From Ehrlichia canis str. Jake (GTDB taxonomy: Bacteria; Pseudomonadota; Alphaproteobacteria; Rickettsiales; Anaplasmataceae), in the NCBI RefSeq assembly GCF_000012565.1, contig NC_007354.1:1054001-1118000 (forward strand): a stretch of 64,000 nt of DNA, in the 5' to 3' direction. The notes below the pieces were generated by a model that was not told the origin of the DNA, ran no database searches, and worked only from the letters and a program-made list of their open reading frames with translations. Shown here one piece after another: positions 19,495 to 29,099 of this stretch; the stretch's first letter is position 1; every line of letters begins with the position of its first letter. The translations under genes and the position numbers were made by a program.

Positions 19495-22400
19495 ATGGGC
19501 AATATTAATAAATTTCTCAACATTCCACATACATTTGAGCCATTTGTTATTATAAAAATGTATGCCAAAAAACTTATCAATTCTGCAATATATATAGTAG
19601 ATAAAGAAACACAATTACATGATCTAGCATCAATATTTAAGTTCTATATTCCAAGTCTTGAAGTAATAACATTCCCTGCATGGAATGCAATCCCATACAA
19701 AAAAAATTCTCCACACAATTCAGTAATGGCAGAACGAATTAAAGTTCTATATTCACTAACTACTAAATGCAATAACACACCTTACATTATCCTTTCAACA
19801 ACTAATGCAATTATGCAAAAAGTACTCCCTCAAAATATTATATTACAGTCAGTACTAAAAATTACACTACAACAAAACATTACAAAACACGATATAGAAT
19901 ACTATTTAACACATTACGGATATAATCAATATTCAATAGTACAGGACACAGGTGAGTTTGCTATTCTCAATAATAGTATTGACATCTTCCCAATGACTTA
20001 CAAAAATCCTATAAGAATTCATCTACACAATAATTTTATACAATCTATCAATTATTTTAATCATACCACACAACTAATAGACAACAACTCCTTTTTAGAT
20101 GAGATTTTAATCTATCCAACTTCTGAACTAATCAAACAAAAAGCAACTATAGATCTCTTTTCTAGAATCTACAAAACAAAAACAAACCAAGATCAAAATT
20201 TATTAGATACAATAATTTCCGGTAAGAAACATACAGGAGAAGAAAATTTTTTACCTTTATTCTACAAAGAAGAATTAAAAAATATTTTCAATTATATACC
20301 ACAAAACTCTACAGTTATTTTTAGTGATAGAATCATCAACGAAATAGAACAATATAATAGCCAAATATATTTAAATTATAAATCTCAATTATTTTATCAA
20401 GTACCTCCACATCAATTTTATATTAATCTTGAAGATTTTAAAACTATAACTCAACAGTTTAATAAGATTGTATTCTCACAACATAATAGTGCTAATAACA
20501 ACAATTCCACATCTATAAATGCACAAAGTTTTAATATTACAACACAAATTCAACATGTTCCAAACTTTAAAGTTTTAGCACAAGATAAACAAGCCAACAT
20601 ATTTGAAATCCTAACACAATACATTAATACTACATGTCAGACAAAAAAACTAATAATAGCATGCAATTCCATCGGCTCCTTAGAATACATACAAAATAAA
20701 CTTAAAACATTAGGTATTAAACTATATAAAATCAATCATTACCAAGAGATATTTTACTCACATAACATCACTATATTACCAACCAATCAAAGTTTTATAA
20801 CAAAATCCACCATCGTCATAACAGAACATGATTTACTATATAAACAAGAAGTGACAAATAAAAGTAACATCTCAAATATTATTAATAATAATACCAATTT
20901 AGACATTGGTGACATAGTAATACACAAAGATTATGGTATTGGAAAGATAGTAGAACTTGAAACTACTAAAGTACTTGATAGCTACCATGATTTTATAAAA
21001 ATAGAGTATTATAATAATGACAAACTATTTTTACCTGTAGAAAACATCAATCTTATATCTAAATACGGACAACAAAATCCTAACGTTACACTAGACAAAC
21101 TAGGTAGCACATCATGGCAACAACGTAAAACTAAAATAAAAAACCACATCAAAAAAATTGCAAGAGAATTATTAGCTATAGAAGCAGCAAGGAAATTATC
21201 CACGGGTCAAATCTTTTGCAAAGATGAAAATTATCAACATTTCTGTAACGAATTTTCTTATACGGAAACAGAAGATCAATTACAAGCCATAAAAGATATG
21301 GAACATGACCTATCAAGTGGCAAAATAATGAACAGATTAATTTGTGGAGACGTAGGTTTCGGAAAAACAGAAATAGCACTACGTGCAGCATTCTTAGTAG
21401 CAAATAAGAATTATCAAGTAGCAGTTATAGTTCCAACAACTTTATTATGTAGGCAGCATTTTATTGTGTTTACCGAAAGATTCAAAAAATTTCCAAATAT
21501 CAAAATCAAACAACTATCTAAAATAGTTGAAAGATCTGAAATCAAGAAAACAAAAGAAAGTTTATCATGTGGTCAAGTACAGATAATAATAGGAACACAT
21601 GCTATATTAGCAAAGGATGTGACTTTTGCTAACCTAAGTTTGTTAATTATAGATGAAGAACAACAGTTTGGAGTAAAACAAAAAGAATCATTAAAAAAAA
21701 TAAAAACAAACGTTCATGTAATTTCATTATCTGCAACTCCAATACCACGCACACTATACATGTCATTATGTGGAATAAAAGATTTAAGTTTAATAAAGAC
21801 ATCACCAAAAAACAGATTACCAGTAACAATTTGCACAACACACTATGACGATACCATAATAAAAGATGCCATAATACGTGAACACAATAGAGGAGGTAGA
21901 GTATTTTACGTTTGCCCACAAATTAGCAATATAAAAAGCATTAGTGATAACCTAACAAAATTAGTACCAGGAATTAAAATTAATACTGCTCATGGACAAC
22001 TTCCACCAACACAGCTTGATACAATAATGAATGATTTCTTTGACGGTAAATTTACAATATTACTCACTACATCAATTATAGAATGCGGATTAGATATTCC
22101 ATTTGCTAACACAATAATCATACATAATGCAGACATGTTTGGATTAGCTCAACTTTACCAACTAAAAGGCAGAGTAGGACGTAGCAACATAAAAGGTTTT
22201 GTATATTTTATATTATCAGAAAAAGTAACAAATAAACCTACTACCAAACTAGAAATTATACAATCAATAAATTCTATAAGTTCAGGATTTACTTTATCAC
22301 TACATGATATGGATATCAGAGGATTTGGAAATTTAGTAGGAGAAGAACAATCAGGCAATATAAAAGATGTAGGGATCGAATTATATCAACAAATGCTAGA

Positions 22401-22881
22401 AGAAGAACTTAATATTCACAATGAAAATCCTAAAGATTTTGATCATATAAATATTAGTATCAATGTTAACATCAGAATTCCTGAACATTATATCAAAGAC
22501 ATAGGACTAAGAATGCGTGTATACAAAAAAATTGGCAATCTTAAGACAAAACAAGAGATAGATAACTATCATATAGAGTTAATCAACAAGTTTGGCAATT
22601 TACCAAATGAAGTAGAAAATTTACTAAACACTATATATATAAAGCAACTGTGTGCAAACATTGGTATCTACGAAATTGAGCAAGTAAAGAATATCATCTA
22701 CCTAAGGATTCAGAGTAATACAACTTTCAAGCAAGAAGCACTTAATTATTTTATCAATAATCCTCTGATTTTCAAAATACAAAATAACAGCATATTAATG
22801 TTAATCAACAATAGCTCTTATTGTACTACAAGTTTTATTATACACCATCTTGGTAAAATAAACGCATTAAACTCAAGATAA
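19495..22881 (+). CDS. mfd: Transcription-repair coupling factor
   Basis: Mfd removes RNA polymerase stalled at DNA damage and recruits UvrA. The 1128-aa product shows the family order: a UvrB-like N-terminal part with TFPAWNAIPYKKNSPH, the CarD-like RNA-polymerase-interacting domain starting at LDIGDIVIHKDYGIGK (about residue 470), then a superfamily 2 helicase. The helicase has Walker A GDVGFGKTE (about 618-626), the DEEQ box (about 720) in IIDEEQQFGVKQKE, SATPIPRTLYMSL, and the motif VI region QLKGRVGRS. The C-terminal TRCF domain is present. Length is near the usual 1150. It stands alone, flanked by 1.7 kb and about 250 bases of non-coding DNA, between two sets of small membrane-protein genes. 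Confidence 0.98.
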   Translation: MGNINKFLNIPHTFEPFVIIKMYAKKLINSAIYIVDKETQLHDLASIFKFYIPSLEVITFPAWNAIPYKKNSPHNSVMAERIKVLYSLTTKCNNTPYIILSTTNAIMQKVLPQNIILQSVLKITLQQNITKHDIEYYLTHYGYNQYSIVQDTGEFAILNNSIDIFPMTYKNPIRIHLHNNFIQSINYFNHTTQLIDNNSFLDEILIYPTSELIKQKATIDLFSRIYKTKTNQDQNLLDTIISGKKHTGEENFLPLFYKEELKNIFNYIPQNSTVIFSDRIINEIEQYNSQIYLNYKSQLFYQVPPHQFYINLEDFKTITQQFNKIVFSQHNSANNNNSTSINAQSFNITTQIQHVPNFKVLAQDKQANIFEILTQYINTTCQTKKLIIACNSIGSLEYIQNKLKTLGIKLYKINHYQEIFYSHNITILPTNQSFITKSTIVITEHDLLYKQEVTNKSNISNIINNNTNLDIGDIVIHKDYGIGKIVELETTKVLDSYHDFIKIEYYNNDKLFLPVENINLISKYGQQNPNVTLDKLGSTSWQQRKTKIKNHIKKIARELLAIEAARKLSTGQIFCKDENYQHFCNEFSYTETEDQLQAIKDMEHDLSSGKIMNRLICGDVGFGKTEIALRAAFLVANKNYQVAVIVPTTLLCRQHFIVFTERFKKFPNIKIKQLSKIVERSEIKKTKESLSCGQVQIIIGTHAILAKDVTFANLSLLIIDEEQQFGVKQKESLKKIKTNVHVISLSATPIPRTLYMSLCGIKDLSLIKTSPKNRLPVTICTTHYDDTIIKDAIIREHNRGGRVFYVCPQISNIKSISDNLTKLVPGIKINTAHGQLPPTQLDTIMNDFFDGKFTILLTTSIIECGLDIPFANTIIIHNADMFGLAQLYQLKGRVGRSNIKGFVYFILSEKVTNKPTTKLEIIQSINSISSGFTLSLHDMDIRGFGNLVGEEQSGNIKDVGIELYQQMLEEELNIHNENPKDFDHINISINVNIRIPEHYIKDIGLRMRVYKKIGNLKTKQEIDNYHIELINKFGNLPNEVENLLNTIYIKQLCANIGIYEIEQVKNIIYLRIQSNTTFKQEALNYFINNPLIFKIQNNSILMLINNSSYCTTSFIIHHLGKINALNSR

Positions 22882-23128
22882 CTTTTATTAACAAATTTAT
22901 CGAGTACAAAATCAAATAATAACAAACAATTAGTTAACTATAATATTACTAATTAAGCAACTTATACATTATAATCACATTATGTCATTTAAGAAAGTAG
23001 AATAAGAGTCCTATATCATGCTATACTAAAACAACTTAACATAGAATAAATTTACGATTCAATTAATAAGATCATATTACTAATTTTTCAATCATTATTT
23101 ATTGATAAAAAAATACAATAGGAACATT

Positions 23129-23429
23129 CTAGGGTAAAAAATATCTTACTAGTGACAACAATTTCATTCCCATCACTTCAACTGCACCTTGTACTTCAAA
23201 CTCTTCTCAATTTTCAATACCCAGCATTTCAAAACCTGGTTCTTCAGCCTCTAGAGCTCAATATCTAGGTCTTCAACATTTACACCATCATTACCAGGTT
23301 TCTAACATCCACTAAAAAACACATAATAATAAAACTTAACAATACCAAAAATAAATATACAAAAATCACAACAGACATATCATTTCGCATATTATTATCA
23401 TCACCAACAAAATCACCTCTGTGGCACAT
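23129..23429 (-). pseudogene. Decayed small membrane-protein gene
   Basis: On the minus strand an ATG at 23429 starts a 49-codon frame with a polar N-terminus (MCHRGDFVGDDNN) and one strong membrane helix (VVIFVYLFLVLLSFIIMCFL), ending at a TAA at 23280. Coding-like acidic stretches continue in the other frames: GNDGVNVEDLDIEL up to a TAG, then EAEEPGFEMLGIEN, a TGA, and EEFEVQGAVEVMGMK until a TAG at 23129. Rejoining them gives a protein of about 100 aa, the size of the neighbours. Two frameshifts and an internal stop mark it as a pseudogene. It may still express the 49-aa helix peptide. Confidence 0.6.
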
Positions 23430-24070
23430 AATGAATAATACTTACAATCAATACAACACATTTACTATAACATAAATAACTCAATAACAAAAAAACTACA
23501 TACTAATTAATTATGTAAAAGTTATTGTGATAAACCAGAAATATGCTATACGGATAATCGTTCTATCAGGTATCTTTAAAAATACTGGAACATTCATGAG
23601 ACAGAACAGTTTAAGCAACAATAATATAACACACAAGCAATCAATTATATAAAAGCTTACTATTGCCATTTTTTACAAAAATACATAAGGAATAAATACT
23701 GTTAAATTACTCTACCTATGCAAGATTAGTAACATGGTATTTTAACATAAAGTATTTAGTCTTGCACTCATATAACCTGTAATAATATTATGCTACATTA
23801 TCTTTCCTTACAAATATAACAGTTTTGCTAGTTTATTTGACTCACATAGTAACATATGAAACATTCACATATATAACAATATAACCACTATCAAAAGACA
23901 TATAGGAAATGCTTATTACTAAAATCTACTATTAGTAATGTACATCAATCTAGCTTATGACAGTCACTTTTTACTTAGCTTGACTTAACATTTTTTAAAA
24001 ATTATCATATACAAACCATCAAAAGAGATTAGGCAACACACACTACTCTAAATCTAATAGTAAACAACCT
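23430..24070. other. Intergenic, nothing recognised
   Basis: About 640 bases of A/T-rich DNA upstream of the decayed gene and downstream of the 64-aa gene. No frame, repeat or hairpin can be supported. Confidence 0.4.
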
Positions 24071-24265
24071 TTATTTTAATTGTCTAAGACGATTACGCAA
24101 AGCAACAGGCTCAACATTTTGATTCTCAGAACGTTGTTCAGTCCTATCATGAGCCATACGCAATATACCAAATATCGCAAAACTCATAATAAGACACATA
24201 AACACATCTACCAAAGAAAACAAACACTCCATACACTTTATCTTGTGATCGTCATTATTACCCAT
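24071..24265 (-). CDS. Small membrane protein (64 aa)
   Basis: The ATG at 24265 opens a short polar N-terminus (MGNNDDHKIKCMEC), one membrane helix (about residues 14-35) and a basic/polar tail ending NRLRQLK. It lies on the same strand as, and in series with, five similar-sized membrane proteins, which supports it as a real gene. The short size and absence of a clear ribosome-binding site keep the call moderate. No domain is recognised; tail-only variation among neighbours fits a rapidly changing family. Confidence 0.55.
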   Translation of the reverse strand: MGNNDDHKIKCMECLFSLVDVFMCLIMSFAIFGILRMAHDRTEQRSENQNVEPVALRNRLRQLK

Positions 24266-24532
24266 AAAATATTAGCTAAAATATTAACAAGATACATTAT
24301 ATAATATAAAAAATGTTATTATACAAATTATTTAACTTAAATAATGAAAAAAATAAATACTAGCTGATTTATCAAAAAATATTGTAAATAAAATAGATAA
24401 CACTATATGGTTAACTGGTATCTTACATACATCTAAGTAACCCACAACAAGGGAAATTTTTACAAAAAAACTGTTAAATATTTATATGTAAAAACAATGA
24501 CTACTATAAACATAAATCCATAAACAGATAAC

Positions 24533-24808
24533 TTATGTTCTGCAACATTTTCGAGATTGTACACTTTGCAAGTCTATGTCTTCACATGTGCCATTACTTC
24601 CACTTACTAAATCAGTATTAACACTAGCCTCTTCACTTTGGTTAGATGTATCATTACCTTTATCATGATCAGCATTACTTGCTTTGCACTGTTGTCTACT
24701 AACACAATCAAAGATGCTAGCATTTCTTTGAAACATGCTAACAAGTACCATCATTATCAGAAAGATAAAGACAACACAAACAATTATACTAATGCCACTA
24801 TTACCCAT
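24533..24808 (-). CDS. Small membrane protein with Asn/Ser-rich tail (91 aa)
   Basis: Starts at the ATG at 24808. The helix is at the very N-terminus (about residues 5-25, rich in I, V, F and M), followed by QRNASIFDCVSRQQC and an Asn/Asp/Ser/Glu-rich tail. Four N-x-S/T sequons (NAS, NDT, NQS, NGT) all lie after the helix, so the tail may face outside. Cysteines are frequent (six). A 131-codon frame on the opposite strand overlaps it, but starts with TTG and lacks family features. About 120 bases upstream lies a sharp 17-base palindrome (24927-24943). Confidence 0.6.
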   Translation of the reverse strand: MGNSGISIIVCVVFIFLIMMVLVSMFQRNASIFDCVSRQQCKASNADHDKGNDTSNQSEEASVNTDLVSGSNGTCEDIDLQSVQSRKCCRT

Positions 24809-24926
24809 ATAAACACATACACTAAAATTACTATAAGTAACAAATTATCTTACGAAAACTGCATAAGATCAAAAAAACACATTTATCAAGTACACTCAGG
24901 GAATATAACATATAATCCCTCAAATA

Positions 24927-24943
24927 CAAGAGTGACACTCTTG
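24927..24943. promoter_or_regulatory. Perfect 8-1-8 inverted repeat, candidate operator
   Basis: CAAGAGTG and CACTCTTG flank one A. It contains far more G/C than its surroundings and sits about 120 bases before the start of the 91-aa minus-strand gene. There is no T-run on either side, so a terminator is unlikely. A binding site for a dimeric regulator is the best guess. Confidence 0.4.
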
Positions 24944-25301
24944 CTAAAATTCTTATCTTGTCATGCTATTGTCATGCACTTACACTGCTACATAATTAAG
25001 AAAATTCTCATAACAAAACTACATATACTTTAAGATCCAATGGTCTCTAAACAATTTAAAGTAGCAAGAGTACACAAATATATTTATCAATGTAAATACA
25101 CGTAAAACATATCATCAACTTCAATAAACCACATAGAAAATCTACTAATACTTGTTTAAAATCATAAAACTGCACAGAGTTGATAGTTTTTTTTATATAC
25201 TTCAACACGATCTTAAAACATTTGAAGCTTCACTACATAAAACAGTCAAAAACTGACTCACCATTTTTCTGTATCTCTTGCTTGTTGTAATATACCAATT
25301 A
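24944..25301. other. Intergenic, nothing else recognised
   Basis: A/T-rich non-coding DNA upstream of the palindrome and downstream of the frame-split gene. No gene or repeat can be supported. Confidence 0.4.
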
Positions 25302-25632
25302 CTAATCACCAATACCAAGATAACCCTGAAGGTTCCTCTGTTCTAATACAACATCAGCTCGTAATTGATTTTCATTATACCTGTCTGCACGTTCTCGCAT
25401 AGCACGGACCCTACGTTCAGCTTCTAAATCCTTCACCATTTTATCCATATCCACCAATCCACAAGAAATAAAGTGCTGACTTAGGTTCTTCAAATTGTCT
25501 TCTATTATCTGCGCACTGACCAGATTTATCTGCAAAGACACTATACAATTCTAAAACAACAGCAACCAGCACACCTAGTGCTATCATAACAAGAAGACAA
25601 ATGTTAAGCACAGTCAAACCATCACCAGACAT
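25302..25632 (-). pseudogene. Small membrane-protein gene split over two frames
   Basis: The ATG at 25632 begins a 63-codon frame with a membrane helix (about residues 8-30) that ends at 25441. In a different frame, open from 25541 to 25302, lies a highly charged helical tail (KMVKDLEAERRVRAMRERADR) that looks like the natural C-terminus. A single frameshift in the 25441-25541 overlap would give one protein of about 105 aa, the size of the next gene. Alternatively the second part is translated on its own: its ATG at 25450 overlaps the stop of the first frame (ATGGATAA). The leader before 25632 closely matches that before the gene at 26185. Pseudogene, programmed frameshift and coupled pair all remain possible. 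Confidence 0.55.
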
Positions 25633-25864
25633 ATCAATACCTTAAAAAACACACACTCAATTCTTTACCTAATATATTATTTCCTAGTAGTTCTACTACT
25701 TTATTTCTATTCTATATTTTAGCACCAAATGCTCCTTCTTTGCTATGAAGCTAGTTGATCATATAAACAAGAACTTATCCAATAGTTCTACATTCTAAAA
25801 CTGACAATTAAACATGGCACTCTAAACTTCTTATTATTATACCATATTATTATTTAATTAACAA

Positions 25865-26185
25865 TTACCCACCACTTGTTACTACCATACAATTATGACT
25901 TTCTCTTGCACTGTTAACAACACACCTGAATATATTTTCTACATGTTCTACATTCAACTGTGGCACTGGCCGCGCTACAAGTTGAACAGCTTCATTTCTA
26001 TCGTTCTCAGATTCATCAGCTAATAACCCATGTTCCTCCATTTCTAACTTATCTCTTACTTTTCTATCGCTACTACTTTTTTGTATACAACGGGAAATCA
26101 TGCACACAATTAACAAAGCAGCAACCAACAGTACTACAGCAACTATAATAGGAAGCAATACCTTTAAATAAAAATCACTTGACAT
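25865..26185 (-). CDS. Small membrane protein with charged tail (106 aa)
   Basis: The ATG at 26185 is chosen over a GTG at 26203 because an AGGT site lies at the right distance and the leader matches that of the gene starting at 25632 (both contain GTGTGTTTTTA shortly before AGGTATT). The product has a helix near the N-terminus (about residues 7-30), a basic RCIQKSSSDRKVRDK segment and an acidic tail (MEEHGLLADESENDRNEA). It carries no signal-peptidase site and no known domain. It is best seen as an intact paralogue-by-layout of the split gene next to it. Confidence 0.68.
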   Translation of the reverse strand: MSSDFYLKVLLPIIVAVVLLVAALLIVCMISRCIQKSSSDRKVRDKLEMEEHGLLADESENDRNEAVQLVARPVPQLNVEHVENIFRCVVNSARESHNCMVVTSGG

Positions 26186-26953
26186 GCAAATACCTAAAAA
26201 CACACACTGATTTCTTAATTATACAACTATATTACTTAATTTTTCAACTAACAATTATATAGCCTTTGATATACAGTAGTTCTTACTGTTATATTGATAT
26301 CCTATTATTATACTACTCTTATTATCTTCTTTAAAAACTGATTATTTAATACAAACCCTTCAAGTGACCAAACCATCAATTGTTTAAAATCTACTGTTAG
26401 CTCTTATATCTCCTTCCTGTATTATTACCACCTACCATATAAGCAAGTCTCACACCAATCCTACAAAAAATCATCCCTAATATATAAGTATATTATTACA
26501 ATTAATTATAATGCTACTATGTACATAGCAAAAATTTCATAGTTGCTCTCCATACAAACATTACAAAAATATATTTTTTACCACTTACCGACCCACTTCT
26601 ATACCTTTGTTATCTTCTTGATCTTGTACTTGTTACACCACCATCATTACCATCTCTCTATCCACGTTGCCATTTCCGACCTAGACACTGTCTAGCTGAT
26701 TATCCAATACAACTTTTTTAAGGTATTCAACTCTGTGCAAAGTTTCCAGACTGTTACATTTCTCTTCCCACCAAATCATTACCTATTCTGACACCTGCAA
26801 TATAACCAACTGTAGGTTATATAATAACATTAACAAATTACGTATTATATTCAATATATCTGCATAGTAAGTGATAACATTAAGCAATTAGCAAAAATCA
26901 ACTTAATATGATTCTAATGTAATTTATATAAACTTGTAATAAATACAGAAATA
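26186..26953. other. Intergenic with eroded coding fragments on the minus strand
   Basis: No intact gene. On the minus strand, short coding-like pieces occur around 26640-26690 (VGNGNVDREM, then QVQDQEDNKGIEVGR in another frame), 26780-26830 (VGYIAGVRIGNDLVGRE) and 26400-26470 (LAYMVGGNNTGRRYKS). The last two resemble each other at DNA level. The GGTAATGATGGTG string near 26650 also occurs in the decayed gene at 23129-23429. I read the stretch as remains of one or two former small membrane-protein genes. Confidence 0.4.
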
Positions 26954-27691
26954 TTATAAAAATGTACTCATTTCTGTTACTTTCATTTCAACAACAACAT
27001 TTGTAGACATAGTATTTAAAGCTATTTCCTCACAACCAATACTACTACTATCAGAACCTTTTTCACTTATATCAGTTCTAGCCCCACCACAAATACTATG
27101 TAACTCTTCTTCACATTGATTAACTGATAAACCTTCATCTCCTTCTGTACTAATATCATTTCGTTGCCTTACTATATTTTCCTTAACATTACAACAGATA
27201 GATCTTTCTCTACTTTCACAACCAATACCATTATTCTCAACTTCTGCTTCACTAAAAAATCCACGTATCATAAGATCACGATGTCTTTCCTCTCGAAAAC
27301 CACGCATAAAGTGATAACAAATACGACGAATCACACAAACAAACCCAAGAGCTAACAAACAATAGAAAAATTTATTCCAGTCATCACTTGAACTACTCGT
27401 ATTAATTACGCTATGATTAGTATTTCTCAGCACATCATCAATAGTACTATTTACAAAATGAATAGTATCATTATCGATTGTAGGTAATGTATTGTTCAAT
27501 GCACTAGATCCTGTCACTGCATTTGTATTAACCACGGTACTATTGAAAAAAGTAGTAACATAATTAACCAATGTATTATATACTCCTGTAACATTACCAC
27601 GTATTGTTCCTAGTGTACTATTTGTAGTATTATTGAAAAAATTTGAAGTAAGAGAAGCAAATACACCACTGATAACATCTAGAAATGACAT
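26954..27691 (-). CDS. Asn/Thr-rich protein with one membrane helix and acidic tail (245 aa)
   Basis: ATG at 27691 (a GTG at 27712 would add seven residues). Residues 1-104 are rich in N, T, S and V and hold ten N-x-S/T sequons; none lies after the helix. The helix is short (about 107-122, FFYCLLALGFVCVI) and is followed by a basic stretch (RRICYHFMRGFREERHRD) and a long acidic tail. There is no cleavable signal peptide, although the first 18 residues are mildly hydrophobic. Layout equals that of the plus-strand genes at 15271 and 17250 on the other side of mfd. Function unknown. Confidence 0.8.
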   Translation of the reverse strand: MSFLDVISGVFASLTSNFFNNTTNSTLGTIRGNVTGVYNTLVNYVTTFFNSTVVNTNAVTGSSALNNTLPTIDNDTIHFVNSTIDDVLRNTNHSVINTSSSSDDWNKFFYCLLALGFVCVIRRICYHFMRGFREERHRDLMIRGFFSEAEVENNGIGCESRERSICCNVKENIVRQRNDISTEGDEGLSVNQCEEELHSICGGARTDISEKGSDSSSIGCEEIALNTMSTNVVVEMKVTEMSTFL

Positions 27692-28376
27692 AAGTGAAAA
27701 TTGCAATAACACAACAATTAATTATAGCATGATATTCACAAGAAATCATTTGTTAAAATAATACCACAAAGTTAAAACTTCTTTATAAAATACTCTCATA
27801 CTATATATAAACATAGTAAAACAACATGCATTATCTATATAACGAGTTCTATCTACATCATTACCTCAATCAACCTATAAATATCAAAACATATTATCAA
27901 CCTTAATATAGATCCGTAAACATCTCTCTCCACAATAACTCTCATTTATACTCTTATAGGAAAAATGTGAAACAATTACAAATCTATTAAGTACTGATAT
28001 AAATACTCTAGATCATATCAATATATAGTACACAATAGTACTGGCAATTTCCGTGTATTAAAGAACTGTCAAGATAACATATATCAACAACACTGATAAA
28101 TTAAGTAACTACAGCAAAACTTACTAAATATTAAGTAAAGTAACATTAAACATTTTAACAATAACACCACATATCCTCTTGTATCAAGAGAATCATCGAC
28201 TTAAAAATATATAACAGCATTGACAAAATCAGCTATCAAAAAAATCTGCACCAACACATATTCAAAAACCTATATTCTCTTGTACTAAGAAAATCATTCC
28301 ATAACATCTACAAGGTATAGACAAATTAAGTTAGAATAGAAAGATAATATTAACATAAATCATCTTTTACCAACAT
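27692..28376. other. Intergenic with a degenerate direct repeat
   Basis: No gene. Two related copies about 103 bases apart (around 28172 and 28275) share CTCTTGTA, then AAGA and AATCAT. The first copy is also an inverted repeat (CTCTTG-TAT-CAAGAG) that resembles the palindrome at 24927. The remainder is A/T-rich. Confidence 0.45.
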
Positions 28377-28868
28377 CTAACTAAAATTACTAGGATAATA
28401 CATCGTACATTCTCTATTATTACTATTATTACTAGGAGAACTCATTAATGTTTTTGGAAAATGTGTTTCTTCTACTTTTCTTTGTCGCAGTTCAACATCA
28501 TCCATTTGTTGTAGTTCTACTTCATCACTAACAGCATTACAAAAAGTCACACCAGAAGTACTAGGTTGGTCCATTTTTAACGTATCAGGATTTTGAGCGC
28601 ATCTCATATACCTTTCCCGCAATACAGACTCATTACGATTAAGCCAAAACATACATATTCCTACCGCAACTACAATAAAAATTCCAGCTACAATAATAGA
28701 AATAGCAATAATATTATCTCCTATTACTTTATCACCATTAGCATCATGAATTATTAAATCAGTCTGATTAGCAACTGTATTATTAAAAAACTCATCACCT
28801 AAATCTAATGAGAAATTACTAGTACTATTTACAATACTAAATGCTGAAGATTTTAAATCACTAAACAT
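28377..28868 (-). CDS. Asn/Ser-containing single-pass membrane protein (163 aa)
   Basis: The ATG at 28868 has an AAGGA site nine bases upstream. The N-terminal 50 residues hold four N-x-S/T sequons (NST, NFS, NNT, NQT). One clear membrane helix follows (about 52-76, all I, V, A, G and F), then LNRNESVLRERYMRC and an acidic/glutamine-rich tail with DEVELQQMDDVELRQR. It is the first, outermost gene of the minus-strand set that runs toward mfd. No signal peptide and no known domain; same layout class as the genes at 26954 and 17250. Confidence 0.8.
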   Translation of the reverse strand: MFSDLKSSAFSIVNSTSNFSLDLGDEFFNNTVANQTDLIIHDANGDKVIGDNIIAISIIVAGIFIVVAVGICMFWLNRNESVLRERYMRCAQNPDTLKMDQPSTSGVTFCNAVSDEVELQQMDDVELRQRKVEETHFPKTLMSSPSNNSNNRECTMYYPSNFS

Positions 28869-29099
28869 ATAAATAATCCTTTTTTATTAAAAAATATTAC
28901 AAAAAAAATTAATACATATTGATAATAAAAAATATATTTTATTAACAAATTATTATAATTATTGGAATATATGCTAACTTTATAAAAAAGCAAGTTAATT
29001 TTTTAAATATTTTAGATAAATAATTCTTTTAAACTTTTATCATTGACGTTTTCTGTTCAGTATATTAGGATGGTGAATTCTATCTTCTATACATGTAAC

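Noticed and set aside
24638-25033. 131-codon plus-strand frame opposite the 91-aa membrane protein gene
   Set aside because: It begins with TTG, has no ribosome-binding site, and its strand is opposite to the whole gene series here. The minus-strand frame has the family layout.
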